Assembly: GCF_001244735.1 (NCBI RefSeq) | Contig: NZ_LN868935.1 | Coordinates: forward strand, 140,092-204,091 | Source: Bacillus andreraoultii | Lineage (GTDB): Bacteria; Bacillota; Bacilli; Bacillales; Caldibacillaceae | Direction: 5' to 3' | DNA: 64,000 nt | Part shown: in pieces, positions 45,286 through 55,311 of the stretch | Numbering within the stretch: position 1 is the stretch's first letter | How the letters are laid out: each line of letters begins with the position of its first letter | Position numbers and translations under genes: made by a program | The notes under the pieces: generated by a model | The model's database searches: none | What the model was told of the DNA's origin: nothing | What the model saw: the letters and a program-made list of their open reading frames with translations, nothing else

Positions 45286-46608
45286 TTACACAAAATGATA
45301 TGCATTTAATAACTGAGTAACTCGATTCCGTCCATTGCCCTTTGAGTGGTACAATGCTTTGTCCGTTAATAGAATGAGTTGTTCATACTCCATTTCTTTC
45401 GTGGGTACAATGGTACTAACACCTACACTAACCGTAACATAATCATTTACTTTTGATGTTTCATGTGGGATGTTCAAATTAAGGATGCTCTGTCTTACCT
45501 CTTCAGCAATCGCGAGTGCTTCTTGTTTTGATTGTTCAAGGAGTAAAATACAAAATTCTTCTCCTCCATATCTTGCTACAAGATGATGCTTATTTTCGTT
45601 ATATCGCTGAACTTGGTTCGAAATCATTTTCAAACAATCATCACCAGCTAAGTGGCCATAAGTATCATTGTATTTTTTAAAATAATCAATATCAAATAAA
45701 ATAAGAGAAATACACTCTCCATGTTCTTTACAAAGTTCCCAATGTTTTTGCAAAAAATCATTAAAGTAACGGCGATTGTATAAACCTGTTAAACCATCAA
45801 TATTTGCTTTCAATTCTAAAGTTCTTATACTATTCGACAGTTCCGATTTCATCATATCGACTTTGTTAATTAATTCAGCTAATTCATCTTTTTGCTGATA
45901 ATGTGGAATTTTATGAGTAAAGTCATGTTTCGCATACGCGTTTACAGAAGCACCTAAATCAATAATTGGTTTAATAATGGACTTAAGAACTTTTAAATTA
46001 ATAAGTAAATTTACTAACATCGTTCCAATAATAATAAAAACTAAACTAGCTAAAGTCATGTTAATTCTTTTATTCATCGTATTCCGTACAATCGTTCGTT
46101 CTTTTTCAATTTGTTCGGTAAATATTATAAACGTTCTACGGAAGTCATCGAGTGCATTCTTTTCCTCATTTAACAAAGAAATGCTAGGTTCTTCTCCCCT
46201 CAACATCATTTCTACATACGGAGCACCATATTGTTCATGCCAATATTTTCCTTTTTCAATTAACTCATCGATTTCATCCGTTAAATCTGGATAGTCTTTC
46301 CTTTGATTTTTTAATTTAGTTAACGTATTCAAAAAAACCTCTTTACCTTGCTGATAGGGTTCTAAAAATTTGTAATCCGCTGTTAAATCATAGCCACGTT
46401 GCCCTGTCTCTTGATCAATAATTGCTTTATAAAACAAGTTCGCTGAATTATCAATGCGATCCAAAGCCCGCTGTCCTTTTATATTTTCATTTAGAGATAA
46501 ACGTATTCCCACGATACCAATAATGGTAAACGCTATTATAACTACGGCAGAGAATATTAAGGAGTATAGTAATCTATTACCAAGCTTTCCAAGTGAGTTA
46601 AATTTCAT
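45286..46608 (-). CDS. CHASE3-HAMP-GGDEF diguanylate cyclase
   Basis: 440 residues: TM1 about 11-33, extracytoplasmic CHASE3 sensor (DQETGQRGYDLTADYKFLEPY), TM2 about 180-202, HAMP (KSIIKPIIDLGASVNAYA...), and a GGDEF domain with DGLTGLYNRRYFN and the active-site variant GGEEF. It should make cyclic di-GMP from two GTP in response to an extracellular cue. The ATG at 46608 is chosen over the GTG at 46623, although the ribosome site AAAGGTG is 12 bp away. Confidence 0.92.
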   Translation of the reverse strand: MKFNSLGKLGNRLLYSLIFSAVVIIAFTIIGIVGIRLSLNENIKGQRALDRIDNSANLFYKAIIDQETGQRGYDLTADYKFLEPYQQGKEVFLNTLTKLKNQRKDYPDLTDEIDELIEKGKYWHEQYGAPYVEMMLRGEEPSISLLNEEKNALDDFRRTFIIFTEQIEKERTIVRNTMNKRINMTLASLVFIIIGTMLVNLLINLKVLKSIIKPIIDLGASVNAYAKHDFTHKIPHYQQKDELAELINKVDMMKSELSNSIRTLELKANIDGLTGLYNRRYFNDFLQKHWELCKEHGECISLILFDIDYFKKYNDTYGHLAGDDCLKMISNQVQRYNENKHHLVARYGGEEFCILLLEQSKQEALAIAEEVRQSILNLNIPHETSKVNDYVTVSVGVSTIVPTKEMEYEQLILLTDKALYHSKGNGRNRVTQLLNAYHFV

Positions 46609-46897
46609 ACGAGCAAGACACACCTTTAACTATATCTAAAATGGGAGTTTTTACCTAAATCTTATCATCTATTCTATCATAATCCATTACCAATTGCCCA
46701 ACTTTACTATAATTCAGTTTATAGAGAAAATTGTTGTTGCAAGAGGCATTTTATATGAGAATAATAACCTTCCTGTGAGAAATAGTGTTGCAAGGAAACA
46801 TAGTTTAGGAATACGTGACCTTGTAAAACAATAGCGCTTGCAAACGTCATGACCTTTATAAGACAATACGTGTTCTGAAGGTCACCAATCACGAAGA

Positions 46898-47815
46898 TCA
46901 CTGAGCCGGTTTTAGCTTAATTGGTGTACTATCTTCCATTGTCGCTTTATATAATAGAATAGAGCCCCTATTCCCTTGTTGTTGTCCGTCCGACTTTACT
47001 TGAAAATCTTCATTTAATCCAATCGTCCATACAGCTTCCGTTTCTTTATTTAATGTATGGCGTTCATTTGTCCAATCGCTAGGAATATCTTGTTGATGGC
47101 TCCTTGTTAATACAACAGCAAGCGTTCCAAACTGAACAACATGATTCCAATCAAACACTTCACTTTTTCCGTCCTCTAAAATCGTAATGCCGTCTGTATT
47201 ACTAACCACTTCCACACCGTCTCCTTCCCAAACACCATGCATCTCTGTACCTACATAATAATAGGAAATTCCTCCGCTTCGATCACCAAAAGTCGCATTA
47301 TACTGATGCAAGTTTTTATCTTTTCCTTTATAAGTCACAGTTGCAATATCATTTGTTATCCATTTCACGTTGAACAGACCGGTCGTTTGATAAGGAAGTT
47401 TCTCTTTTGGGCGACCAAAAACACCATAATATGAACGATAATAGTAAGCTTCATTTGTCATTGGGTTTTCTTTTATCGCAAAACTATGTTGAAAGTTTGG
47501 CGAAATACTCGTTACACTTTTTACTTTTTGATCTTCAGTCGTGATTAACATAATATTCACGAATATAAATATCACTAAAATAGTAAAGCTCCCCCACTTC
47601 CACTTCTTATCGATTTGAAATAAGAGAAGAATTGAAGAAAATAGAAAACCAACAATCAATATATTCATAACGTAAAAGAGGCGATTATCAATATACTCTA
47701 ATTGGTACGTACCATGAAACAATAGGTAACCCATTTGCAGTCCAAAGAAACTTAGCGACAATATAAAAAGTAGCCATCCTCCAATTTTCTTTGCTTTACT
47801 GTATGTCCTGTTCAT
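46898..47815 (-). CDS. Hypothetical membrane protein, partner of Asp-box protein
   Basis: 305 residues with three TM segments near the N-terminus (about 13-34, 45-65, 74-92) and an extracytoplasmic beta-rich domain (about 95-305: SPNFQHSFAIKENPMTNEAYYYRSYYGVFGRPKEKLPY...). I recognise no family. It overlaps the Asp-box gene by 20 bp and so belongs to the same operon. The ATG at 47815 follows GGAGATGG at good spacing; the TTG three bases upstream is less likely. Confidence 0.75.
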   Translation of the reverse strand: MNRTYSKAKKIGGWLLFILSLSFFGLQMGYLLFHGTYQLEYIDNRLFYVMNILIVGFLFSSILLLFQIDKKWKWGSFTILVIFIFVNIMLITTEDQKVKSVTSISPNFQHSFAIKENPMTNEAYYYRSYYGVFGRPKEKLPYQTTGLFNVKWITNDIATVTYKGKDKNLHQYNATFGDRSGGISYYYVGTEMHGVWEGDGVEVVSNTDGITILEDGKSEVFDWNHVVQFGTLAVVLTRSHQQDIPSDWTNERHTLNKETEAVWTIGLNEDFQVKSDGQQQGNRGSILLYKATMEDSTPIKLKPAQ

Positions 47816-48722
47816 CAATTGCCATCTCCTCTACAAATTCCCATGTCTGGCCGTTATCAGATGAAATAAACTTTCCTTTCACTTTTCCACCTTTATAATC
47901 ACCATTCGGTCCTTGATTAATAAACAAAGCTAGATGGTCACCCTCTTTTATTGGTACTTCGGCTTGTACAAATATTTCATGGTACTGTGATGGAACATGG
48001 ATCTCAGCCTTCCCCCACGTATCACCAGCATCGTTTGTGTAATAAAAATCCGGTTCTACAGGATTAAGAACACCATAAGATAAAAAACCCGTTTTTTCAT
48101 CAACGAAGCCACCATCGGCAATTAAGCGCGTTACATCGTAATTTTCTGTTTCTTGCCAATTTTCCCCACCATCATATGTAAGAAAAACATTTGATCCTTC
48201 CTGGGACATCGTTCGACCACCAGATAATATAATATAACCGAAAGAATCACTCAAAAAATCAACTTTTCGAAAGCGAACACCAAGGTACTGTTCCGCAACA
48301 ATAGATTTATGCCAAGTTTTCCCTTGGTCTTCTGAATACATAAAATAGATGGATTCATTTTCCCAACTACTTCCCTCCCCATATATAAACCCAGCCCGGG
48401 TATCGGTTAAAATATAGCTTTTATCGATTAAGTCTTTTTTATTTCCATTATATTCTCCTGCAAATAAAGACTCTAATTCAACAGGGACCACCGTCCAATG
48501 TTTCCCCTGATCATAAGTAATTTGTAATTGTTGATCTTGTAAAGAATATCCAATGTTATCCGTCACATTATTTCCTTGTAGTATTGTTTTAACTTCAGTT
48601 TGTGTCTGATTATTCCCCAGTTCTCTATCCGGCACAAGTTTCGGTGAGCGCTGATAGAAAAATAGACCAATTGTTAAACTAATCACGATAATGGCAGCAA
48701 CACGAATAATGAATTTTTTCAA
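47796..48722 (-). CDS. Secreted Asp-box (BNR/sialidase-like) propeller protein
   Basis: 308 residues with an N-terminal signal anchor (IIRVAAIIVISLTIGLFFY) and five Asp-boxes of the S-x-D-x-G-x-x-W type: YDQGKHWT, SEDQGKTWH, YDGGENWQ, NDAGDTWG and SDNGQTWE. These mark a beta-propeller like sialidases and YCF48 proteins. Sialidase arginine triads and the FRIP motif are not seen, so enzymatic activity is unlikely; binding of protein or glycan is more plausible. First gene of a two-gene operon. Confidence 0.85.
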   Translation of the reverse strand: MKKFIIRVAAIIVISLTIGLFFYQRSPKLVPDRELGNNQTQTEVKTILQGNNVTDNIGYSLQDQQLQITYDQGKHWTVVPVELESLFAGEYNGNKKDLIDKSYILTDTRAGFIYGEGSSWENESIYFMYSEDQGKTWHKSIVAEQYLGVRFRKVDFLSDSFGYIILSGGRTMSQEGSNVFLTYDGGENWQETENYDVTRLIADGGFVDEKTGFLSYGVLNPVEPDFYYTNDAGDTWGKAEIHVPSQYHEIFVQAEVPIKEGDHLALFINQGPNGDYKGGKVKGKFISSDNGQTWEFVEEMAIDEQDIQ

Positions 48723-48909
48723 AGTAAGTGCATCCTCTCAATTAATCTTTCCCTAAGAATACCACCATTAGATGTGGAAAGAAAATTTGTAATTCTTATA
48801 TTCACAAAAATATAATCTTAAAAACTCCAGGCTCCTTTAAGTTTCTCTCACCTTTACATCTACTTCAAATTTTTTCCAATGGTAAATAACTTTATATTTT
48901 CCACATAAA

Positions 48910-48917
48910 ACCGATAT
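48910..48917 (+). promoter_or_regulatory. Possible sigma-D -10 box for chemoreceptor
   Basis: ACCGATAT differs by one base from the sigma-D -10 consensus GCCGATAT used for motility genes. The 15-bp-upstream tetramer is TTTA rather than TAAA, so the call is tentative. Confidence 0.35.
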
Positions 48918-48996
48918 ATATATTGTTAATATTTTTCCCTATGTTGGTAAACTTCATTTGCGGACTTTTATTATCATATTATTCCCTTATTTTTTC

Positions 48997-49030
48997 ACAA
49001 TCTCTTCTATCTTTTAGAGGTTGTTTTTTT
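48997..49030 (+). terminator. Leader terminator upstream of chemoreceptor
   Basis: Stem ACAATCTCT/AGAGGTTGT (48997-49005 with 49016-49024, G-T wobbles) followed by a run of seven T, 62 bp before the ATG of the chemoreceptor. The other flanking gene is divergent, so the hairpin lies in the receptor's own 5' region. The rest of the 48723-49091 gap is AT-rich promoter-type sequence. Confidence 0.65.
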
Positions 49031-49091
49031 GACTACATACATCCAAGTAAAATTGGGTAATACAGCTTAGAACATTCAGGAGGTAAATATT

Positions 49092-50783
49092 ATGAATTGG
49101 ACAATTGGAAAAAAACTCTTCGGTGGATTTGGGGTTATTCTTTTATTACTATTTATCATGGTTTATATAGGTTTGCATCAAATTAATAATTTAAATGAAA
49201 GTTATCGTTTTTTAATTAATGATAAAGCACAAAAGGCGACTGATATTAAAGATTTACAAGTAACTGTAAAACAAGAAATTGTTAGCATGCGAGGTCTATT
49301 AATTGTTGGTGATGAAAGTGCTTATAAAGAGTATAAGGAAGCCCGCAAACACTTTCAAAAAGACTATAACAACTTACAAAAAAGATTCACGATTCCTGAA
49401 GCAAAACAAATGTTAACTAAATTAAACCAAATCGAACAAGAATATAATACATTTGCACAAAAAGTATTTGACTTGAGAAAACAAAACAAAGTGGAAGAAG
49501 TATCAACAACGGTTGCTTTACAAGGAAGAGATATCGTTCATCGATTCGATGACCAAATTAAAAAATTATCATCTTTCCAAAAGGACATCGTCGATCAAGG
49601 TGTAAAGGAAAATATTCAAACGTTCTATCATATACAAGCACAGCTACTTATTATTGGACTTATCGCTTTCGTACTTGGAATATTCATCTCACTTATAATT
49701 GGGCGACAAATTTCAAAGCCGATAAAAGCTATTTCTGCATCCGCTAAAAAAATTGCCAATGGAGACTTAAAACTCGAAAACATCCAAGTAAAGAGTAAAG
49801 ATGAAACGGGTATACTCGCTCAGGCGTTTAACCAAATGACAGCAAATTTAAAAGTTTTAATTGGACAAGTTAAAGCGAATTCCGAACTGATCGCTTCTTC
49901 ATCTGAGGAATTATCAGCCAGTGCAGAACAAACGACAGAAGCTACAAACCAAATTGCTACATCAATCCAAGAGGTCGCAAGTGGTGCAGAAACCCAAAGA
50001 CAAGGAGCATATGAAAGTGCTCAAGCGATGAAAGAAATGGCCGTTGGTGTCCAACAAGTTGCGGAAACAACCTCATCTGTTGCCGAACTTACGATGGAAA
50101 CAAATAAAGAAGCAAACAATGGCCATGAATCACTGAAAAAAGTTATTAATCAAATGGATACGATTCATACGGTCGTTAATAATTCCGCCTCTGTCGTACA
50201 GGAGTTAGGTGGACATTCTAAAGAAATCGGTAATATTATAGCAGTCATTACAAGTATTGCAGATCAAACAAATTTACTTGCACTTAACGCAACAATTGAG
50301 GCAGCTCGAGCCGGTGAACACGGTAGAGGGTTTGCAGTCGTTGCTGATGAAGTGAGAAACCTTGCAGAACAATCGAAACAATCTGCTGATCAAATAACTA
50401 GCCTTATTGAGAAAATCCAAAATGATACAAATAGCGCGGTTGCAGTGATGAATCAAGGTACAGAAGAAGTGAAGATTGGGATGAATGTCGTTTACGAAGC
50501 TGAGAAAGGATTCAATAAAATTTTACAACTCGTTGAGCAAGTAACCTCGCAAATTCAAGAAGCATCCGCTGCCTCAGAAGAAATGTCTGCAAGTGTGGAA
50601 GAAGTGTATGCATCAATCGAAGAAATTTCCCGGATTGCGAAAGATTCAGCAAACTATAGCCAATCTGTTGCCGCCTCATCAGAAGAACAATTAGCAACAA
50701 TGGAAGAAATTGCTTCTTCTGCAACATCTTTATCAAAAATTGCCGTCGACTTACAAGAACAAGTGAGTCAGTTTAAGATTTAA
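49092..50783 (+). CDS. Methyl-accepting chemotaxis protein (4HB sensor)
   Basis: 563 residues: TM1 about 9-29, a four-helix-bundle sensor with [18 protein letters not shown]2 about 182-203, HAMP ([20 protein letters not shown]), and a full signalling domain with tip [47 protein letters not shown] precedes the ATG. Unlike the receptor at 24074 it has a standard Bacillus-type cytoplasmic domain. Ligand unknown. Bounded by a leader terminator upstream and a bidirectional terminator downstream. Confidence 0.94.
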   Translation: MNWTIGKKLFGGFGVILLLLFIMVYIGLHQINNLNESYRFLINDKAQKATDIKDLQVTVKQEIVSMRGLLIVGDESAYKEYKEARKHFQKDYNNLQKRFTIPEAKQMLTKLNQIEQEYNTFAQKVFDLRKQNKVEEVSTTVALQGRDIVHRFDDQIKKLSSFQKDIVDQGVKENIQTFYHIQAQLLIIGLIAFVLGIFISLIIGRQISKPIKAISASAKKIANGDLKLENIQVKSKDETGILAQAFNQMTANLKVLIGQVKANSELIASSSEELSASAEQTTEATNQIATSIQEVASGAETQRQGAYESAQAMKEMAVGVQQVAETTSSVAELTMETNKEANNGHESLKKVINQMDTIHTVVNNSASVVQELGGHSKEIGNIIAVITSIADQTNLLALNATIEAARAGEHGRGFAVVADEVRNLAEQSKQSADQITSLIEKIQNDTNSAVAVMNQGTEEVKIGMNVVYEAEKGFNKILQLVEQVTSQIQEASAASEEMSASVEEVYASIEEISRIAKDSANYSQSVAASSEEQLATMEEIASSATSLSKIAVDLQEQVSQFKI

Positions 50784-50820
50784 CAAAAAATATTTCCTTT
50801 GATAAATATGTAAATATAGT

Positions 50821-50860
50821 AAAACTCTCGGGATGGATTTGAGTCCCAAGAGTTTTATTT
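50821..50860. terminator. Bidirectional terminator, chemoreceptor and pgmB
   Basis: AAAACTCT-c-GGGA / TCCC-a-AGAGTTTT stem (50821-50833 with 50844-50856) with T-rich 3' side, between convergent genes. Confidence 0.85.
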
Positions 50861-51538
50861 TTATTTATGATTTGAAATATATTTTTCAATAATCAAATCA
50901 AAATTCAAATCGTCTGTATCAGATAAAAGATAGTCCGCATCACTAAGATGATCACGATCACCCACACCAACAGAAAACATTTGTGCTTTATTTATTGCCT
51001 CAATACCAGCAGCAGAGTCCTCCACGCCGATACATTCACGATACTCAAAACCAAAGTAATCCGCTGCTATAGTAAAGGTTTCTGGATCTGGTTTGCCTTT
51101 TTTTATCTTTGCTGCATCAACAATATAATCAAAGTAGTTCTTTAACCCTAACCGATTTATAACAAATTCAGCATTCTTACTAGCTGATCCTAACGCAATT
51201 TTAATATTATGGCTTTTTATATCATCAAGTAACTTTTGAATCCCCGGTAGTATATCTTCTGGCGTGACTTGATTAATCAACTCTTTATAATGCTCGTTTT
51301 TTTTCGTAGCAAGTTTCTCTTTTTCCTCAACTGGCATGTCTAGTAATTCTGGTTTTAAGGATAATATACGTTCTAACGATTCTATCCTACTTACTCCTTT
51401 TAATTGTTCGTTAAATTCCCTATCAATCATGATTCCTAATGATTCGGCTAACTTTTTCCATGCCAAATAGTGATACTCAGCAGTATCCGTAATAACACCA
51501 TCAAGATCAAATATAAATGCTTTTGGGTATTGTATCAT
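50861..51538 (-). CDS. pgmB: Beta-phosphoglucomutase
   Basis: 225-residue HAD enzyme converting beta-glucose 1-phosphate to glucose 6-phosphate. Motif I FDLDGVITDT has nucleophile Asp11 and acid/base Asp13; the helical cap carries LKGVSRIESLERIL; then LGSASKN, the KGKPDPETF lysine and GVEDSAAGIEA. This combination is specific for PgmB rather than other HAD phosphatases. No maltose, trehalose or kojibiose phosphorylase lies beside it, which is its normal partner; a decayed AraC gene lies upstream instead. Confidence 0.93.
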   Translation of the reverse strand: MIQYPKAFIFDLDGVITDTAEYHYLAWKKLAESLGIMIDREFNEQLKGVSRIESLERILSLKPELLDMPVEEKEKLATKKNEHYKELINQVTPEDILPGIQKLLDDIKSHNIKIALGSASKNAEFVINRLGLKNYFDYIVDAAKIKKGKPDPETFTIAADYFGFEYRECIGVEDSAAGIEAINKAQMFSVGVGDRDHLSDADYLLSDTDDLNFDLIIEKYISNHK

Positions 51539-51769
51539 TCTTATCTCCTTATCTCTTATTTAAATGTTTTTTAAAGCCTTTCTCTTGGAATATTGTGCAC
51601 AATTTTTTTCGAGCTTACCCAATGAACTCCCTTTGAACAACATTTGACACCGTTATCATTTCCTCTCTATTATACTATGAATGATATCATATGTATAAAG
51701 GGAGATGATAAATCCCTAGTGATTTTTTTCTTAAGATTTCATATATATTTTGTCTAAAAAGGAGAATGT

Positions 51770-51897
51770 GTGACAATTAAATTAACATGTCCGAAGCCGA
51801 TTCATCTTATGACTGAAGTTACAAGGGTTCTTTATTTTAAAAAATAAGCGGCTTTACTCCTAAAAAATTCCGTGAAATTGAGAGTAAACAACCTTAA
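51770..51897 (+). pseudogene. AraC-family regulator remnant
   Basis: A 25-codon frame with a strong ribosome site (AAAAAGGAG) reads MTIKLTCPKPIHLMTEVTRVLYFKK and stops. One base later the frame continues ISGFTPKKFREIESKQP to a TAA at 51895-51897. FKK..G.TPKKFRE is the C-terminal signature of AraC-type helix-turn-helix domains. The upstream parts and the middle of the motif are missing. The remainder of the 51539-52077 gap is AT-rich without further genes. Confidence 0.6.
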
Positions 51898-52077
51898 TCG
51901 TTTCCCCTTTTCTTTACTATAAATAGAATACTCCGTTTTCCAATACAGTTAGAATTTAAACTTTATTACAATCCTTTTTCCACCATCTTGTTCTTTCAAA
52001 ATATATCCTATTCTTTCTTTCTACTTCATAAAATAAAGTAAATGACTATTCTTTTTATAATTAAAGGAGATGTTTCT

Positions 52078-53280
52078 ATGTACGAATTGTATTGTCGAAC
52101 ATATCAGAAGGTTATTCAGACTACTTCAAGATTTTTACCATGGCGGTTACCAAAAACATTGGAGGGTGAAAATTGTTTAAAAAAGTTGCCGCAGCTAATA
52201 AAAGCACAAGGAATACAGCAGCTTTTAATTGTTACTGATAAAGGTATTTCAAAAATTGGGCTAATGGACGAGTTACTTGATCGATTAAATTCAACAGGTA
52301 TTCAGTATGTCATATATGATGGAACCGTTCCGAATCCAACGATTGATAATATTGAGGAAGCCCTCCAACTTTATTATGATCATCGTTGTGAAGCGATTAT
52401 TGGATTTGGTGGTGGTTCACCGATTGACTGTGCAAAAGGGGTCGCAGCACGAGTGGCCCGACCGAATAAGACGATTCCTGATATGCGTGGGTTATTAAAA
52501 GTTCGAAAATCTATTCCCACACTATATGCAATTCCGACAACTTCTGGGACAGGGAGTGAAGGAACGGTGGCCACTGTCATATCTAATAAGCAAACTCATG
52601 AGAAATATGCAATTATGGACCCTGTTCTTATCCCACATATTGCTGTGCTTGATCCACTCTTAACGATAAAACTTCCTCCTCACATTACAGCAGCAACTGG
52701 GATGGATGCACTTACTCACGCAGTTGAGGCGTTCATAGGTAGAAGTAATACACCTGAGACAAGACAGTGGAGTATCGAAGCGACTAAGTTGGTCTTTGAC
52801 AATTTAACGAGTGCTTATCGAAATGGAGAAAATTTAACAGCACGAAGTCAAATGCAAAAAGCTGCATATTTGGCTGGACTCGCCTTCACCCGAGCGTATG
52901 TTGGCTATGTTCATGCAATCGCTCATACACTTGGTGGTTTTTACAATGTCCCACACGGTTTAGCTAATGCGATTATTTTACCTCATGTACTAGCGTATTA
53001 CGGAGATTCTGTACATAAACCGTTAGCTGAGTTAGCCGATATTGTTGGCATTACGGAAACATCAGATACGGAAGCGGAAAAAGCGAATAAGTTTATTGAA
53101 GCGATTAAAAAGATGAATGCATCTATGGAGATCCCGGAAAAGGTAAACGGCATTTTAAACGAGGACATTCCGGTAATGGTTGAGCGCGCATTGAAAGAAG
53201 CCAATCCGCTTTATCCAGTACCGAAAATTTTAAATAAAAATGATTTATTTGAACTTTATCGTATAATAAAAGCAGAGTAG
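52078..53280 (+). CDS. Iron-containing alcohol dehydrogenase
   Basis: 400-residue type III alcohol dehydrogenase. NAD-binding FGGGSPIDCAKG, the PTTSGTGSE loop, and the metal-binding histidines in GMDALTHAVEA and HAIAHTLGGFYNVPHGLANA are present. It interconverts alcohols and aldehydes or ketones with NAD(P)H; the substrate is unknown. AAAGGAGATG precedes the ATG at 52078; the frame from 52042 overlaps it and is rejected. An AEC carrier gene follows 86 bp later and may export the product. Confidence 0.93.
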   Translation: MYELYCRTYQKVIQTTSRFLPWRLPKTLEGENCLKKLPQLIKAQGIQQLLIVTDKGISKIGLMDELLDRLNSTGIQYVIYDGTVPNPTIDNIEEALQLYYDHRCEAIIGFGGGSPIDCAKGVAARVARPNKTIPDMRGLLKVRKSIPTLYAIPTTSGTGSEGTVATVISNKQTHEKYAIMDPVLIPHIAVLDPLLTIKLPPHITAATGMDALTHAVEAFIGRSNTPETRQWSIEATKLVFDNLTSAYRNGENLTARSQMQKAAYLAGLAFTRAYVGYVHAIAHTLGGFYNVPHGLANAIILPHVLAYYGDSVHKPLAELADIVGITETSDTEAEKANKFIEAIKKMNASMEIPEKVNGILNEDIPVMVERALKEANPLYPVPKILNKNDLFELYRIIKAE

Positions 53281-53366
53281 ATTCATAGAAGGCCATGAAA
53301 ATAGTACGATTCATAATAACACACTTAACGATTAAGTAGCCTCCATTGCAGAAAGGATTTTCGAAT

Positions 53367-54290
53367 GTGATTCAGGATATTATTACAACAATTTTAGATG
53401 TCATTGTCCCACTTTCTTTGCCAGTTATTGCCGGAATCCTATTAAGAAAGTATAGACAAATAGAAATCGGATCCCTTTTAACACTTGTACTCTATTACTT
53501 AACTCCAGTGCTTATTTTTGACACCTTGATGAAAGCAAAAATTACTTATGAGAATGTCTATTTGTCTTTAGCTTATTCCCTATTGAACCTTGCCCTATTA
53601 TGGGGCGTCGCGGTTGGTGTTGGTAGGTTGTTTAACATGCCTTCTCGGGATGTTGCTGGGTTAACCCTCGTTTCTTCTTTTACAAATAATGTAAATTACG
53701 GTATCCCGCTTGTTTTACTAGCTTTTGGTCAGTTCGGATTAGATCAAGCAAGTGTATACATCATTTTACAAATTATCATTATGAATACATTTGGTATTTA
53801 CTTTGCCGCGCGGTCTCATTTTAATTTTAAAAATGCGGTAAAGTCAGTATTTTCGTTACCAGCCATTTATGCGACGATATTGGCAGTATTGTTCCGAGGT
53901 CTTCATATTCCGTTGCCAGGAGGACTAGATACTGGAATCTCAATGATTGCCGATGCCTATTCCCCTATCGTTTTAGCTATTTTAGGAATGCAAATGGTTC
54001 GTGTCGGAATGAGAAGAAATGGAGAGAAAACAGAAGCGGCCTTTTGGACAGGTATGGCAATACGAATGTTTGCTGCACCTCTCCTCTCGTTATTCAGTTT
54101 AGTCATTTTAGGCATTGACGGTGTGTTATTTTCAGCTTTATTTGTATTGTCTTGCATGCCCGTTGCCGTGAATGCCGGGATACTAGCAGAAAAGTTCAAC
54201 GCCTCACCGAAATTAGTTACGAAATGCATTTTATGGACAACCGTTCTTTCATTTATTTATTTGCCGCTGATTATAGTGTTCGTTACTTGA
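53367..54290 (+). CDS. AEC-family (auxin efflux carrier-like) transporter
   Basis: 307 residues with about ten TM segments in two five-helix halves. Family traits: VPLSLPVIAGILLRKY, the NNVNYGIPLVLLAFG crossover region and CMPVAVNAGILAEKF. In bacteria these carry organic acids such as malate or malonate. The GTG at 53367 has AAAGGA at 8 bp; the TTG at 53346 lacks a ribosome site. Probably co-transcribed with the preceding alcohol dehydrogenase. Confidence 0.88.
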   Translation: MIQDIITTILDVIVPLSLPVIAGILLRKYRQIEIGSLLTLVLYYLTPVLIFDTLMKAKITYENVYLSLAYSLLNLALLWGVAVGVGRLFNMPSRDVAGLTLVSSFTNNVNYGIPLVLLAFGQFGLDQASVYIILQIIIMNTFGIYFAARSHFNFKNAVKSVFSLPAIYATILAVLFRGLHIPLPGGLDTGISMIADAYSPIVLAILGMQMVRVGMRRNGEKTEAAFWTGMAIRMFAAPLLSLFSLVILGIDGVLFSALFVLSCMPVAVNAGILAEKFNASPKLVTKCILWTTVLSFIYLPLIIVFVT

Positions 54291-54343
54291 ACGAAGATGC
54301 TTTGTCCATCGAAAAGGATAACTAAAAAATCTATGTTAACAGA

Positions 54344-54388
54344 AAAAAGAGTTGATTATCTACATCCTATAGATGCTCAACTCTTTTT
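54344..54388 (+). terminator. Terminator of the AEC gene
   Basis: Stem AAAGAGTTGA/TCAACTCTTT with 21-nt loop followed by T-rich sequence; possibly used from both strands. Confidence 0.8.
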
Positions 54389-54523
54389 AATGTAAATCCA
54401 ATATTGTAATTTCCCTAAGAACGCCTAAAATCCCCTACCAACACTTCTTAAACTTATAAGCTGACGGGGAGGACATTTTACTCTATTTGAGTTAGCGTTG
54501 AGCTGGAAGTGAAAAATTAATAA

Positions 54524-55081
54524 CTATTTTTTTATTTCCATCCCTAAACCATCATCAGAATTGATTTGTATCTTTTTTATCGTAGCTTGTTCCGTAAAAT
54601 TAGCTTCTCCTGTAACCTTATAAATTTCAGGCTTTGCTTCTCCATTTTGATACTGTACATTTGCGGTAAAATCATAAATGTTTTTATGTGTGTTGCTCTG
54701 TTCAATCAATAAATCTTTTATCTTTAATTTCTCATCTTCATCTGCTAAATAATCAAACACATATTTCCCGATATATTCTTCATACATTTCCGATGTAAAA
54801 TGATCTTTATACAATTCTTCTAAATAAATATCTAATTCTGTCGGGTATTCCGGATTCTTTTGACCATCCTCATCTATGGTTGATAGATTATTAGGGTCAT
54901 TAACGAGTTCAGATAACCTCGAGTTTGGACTAGTAAAGGTATTCTTTAAAACCTTTTCAAGTGTTACAACGTTTTGGTCCTTTTTCTCTATTTTAGAATT
55001 TGGACTTTGAGAACAACCGGTGGTGATAAAGGTAATCACTAAAATAAATAACAAAATGCAGCCTCTTTTAAGTCGTTTCAA
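54524..55081 (-). CDS. Hypothetical lipoprotein
   Basis: 185 residues. Signal peptide MKRLKRGCILLFILVITFITTGC with lipobox ITTGC, then a charged, largely hydrophilic region (TLEKVLKNTFTSPNSRLSELVNDPNN...EYPTELDIYLEELYKDHFTSEMYEEYIGKYVFDYL) and a beta-rich end (NVQYQNGEAKPEIYKVTGEANFT). GGAGGTG sits 8 bp before the TTG at 55081, so that start is preferred to the ATG at 55105. Similar small lipoproteins are common in Bacillus; no function is assigned. Confidence 0.8.
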   Translation of the reverse strand: MKRLKRGCILLFILVITFITTGCSQSPNSKIEKKDQNVVTLEKVLKNTFTSPNSRLSELVNDPNNLSTIDEDGQKNPEYPTELDIYLEELYKDHFTSEMYEEYIGKYVFDYLADEDEKLKIKDLLIEQSNTHKNIYDFTANVQYQNGEAKPEIYKVTGEANFTEQATIKKIQINSDDGLGMEIKK

Positions 55082-55311
55082 CCCTTCAACACCTCCAAAT
55101 GACAATGTATTATTTGTCTTTCCTTTTCCCTTTTATATAATTCCTATTATATATATATATATTTGAATTATGTAAATACTATTTTTAATCAAAAGTATCG
55201 TGATTATTACTTTAACACTCAGAAAGGTCATTAACCTATTTACTACGAAAGTACCTTCATAAAACCTCAGTAAATATATAGTGATTTTGAGCGTACAATT
55301 TAAAGAAAACT

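Noticed and set aside
46719..46901. 60-codon minus-strand frame overlapping the end of the 46898 gene
   Set aside because: GTG start without ribosome site, no family resemblance and unusual composition; likely chance.
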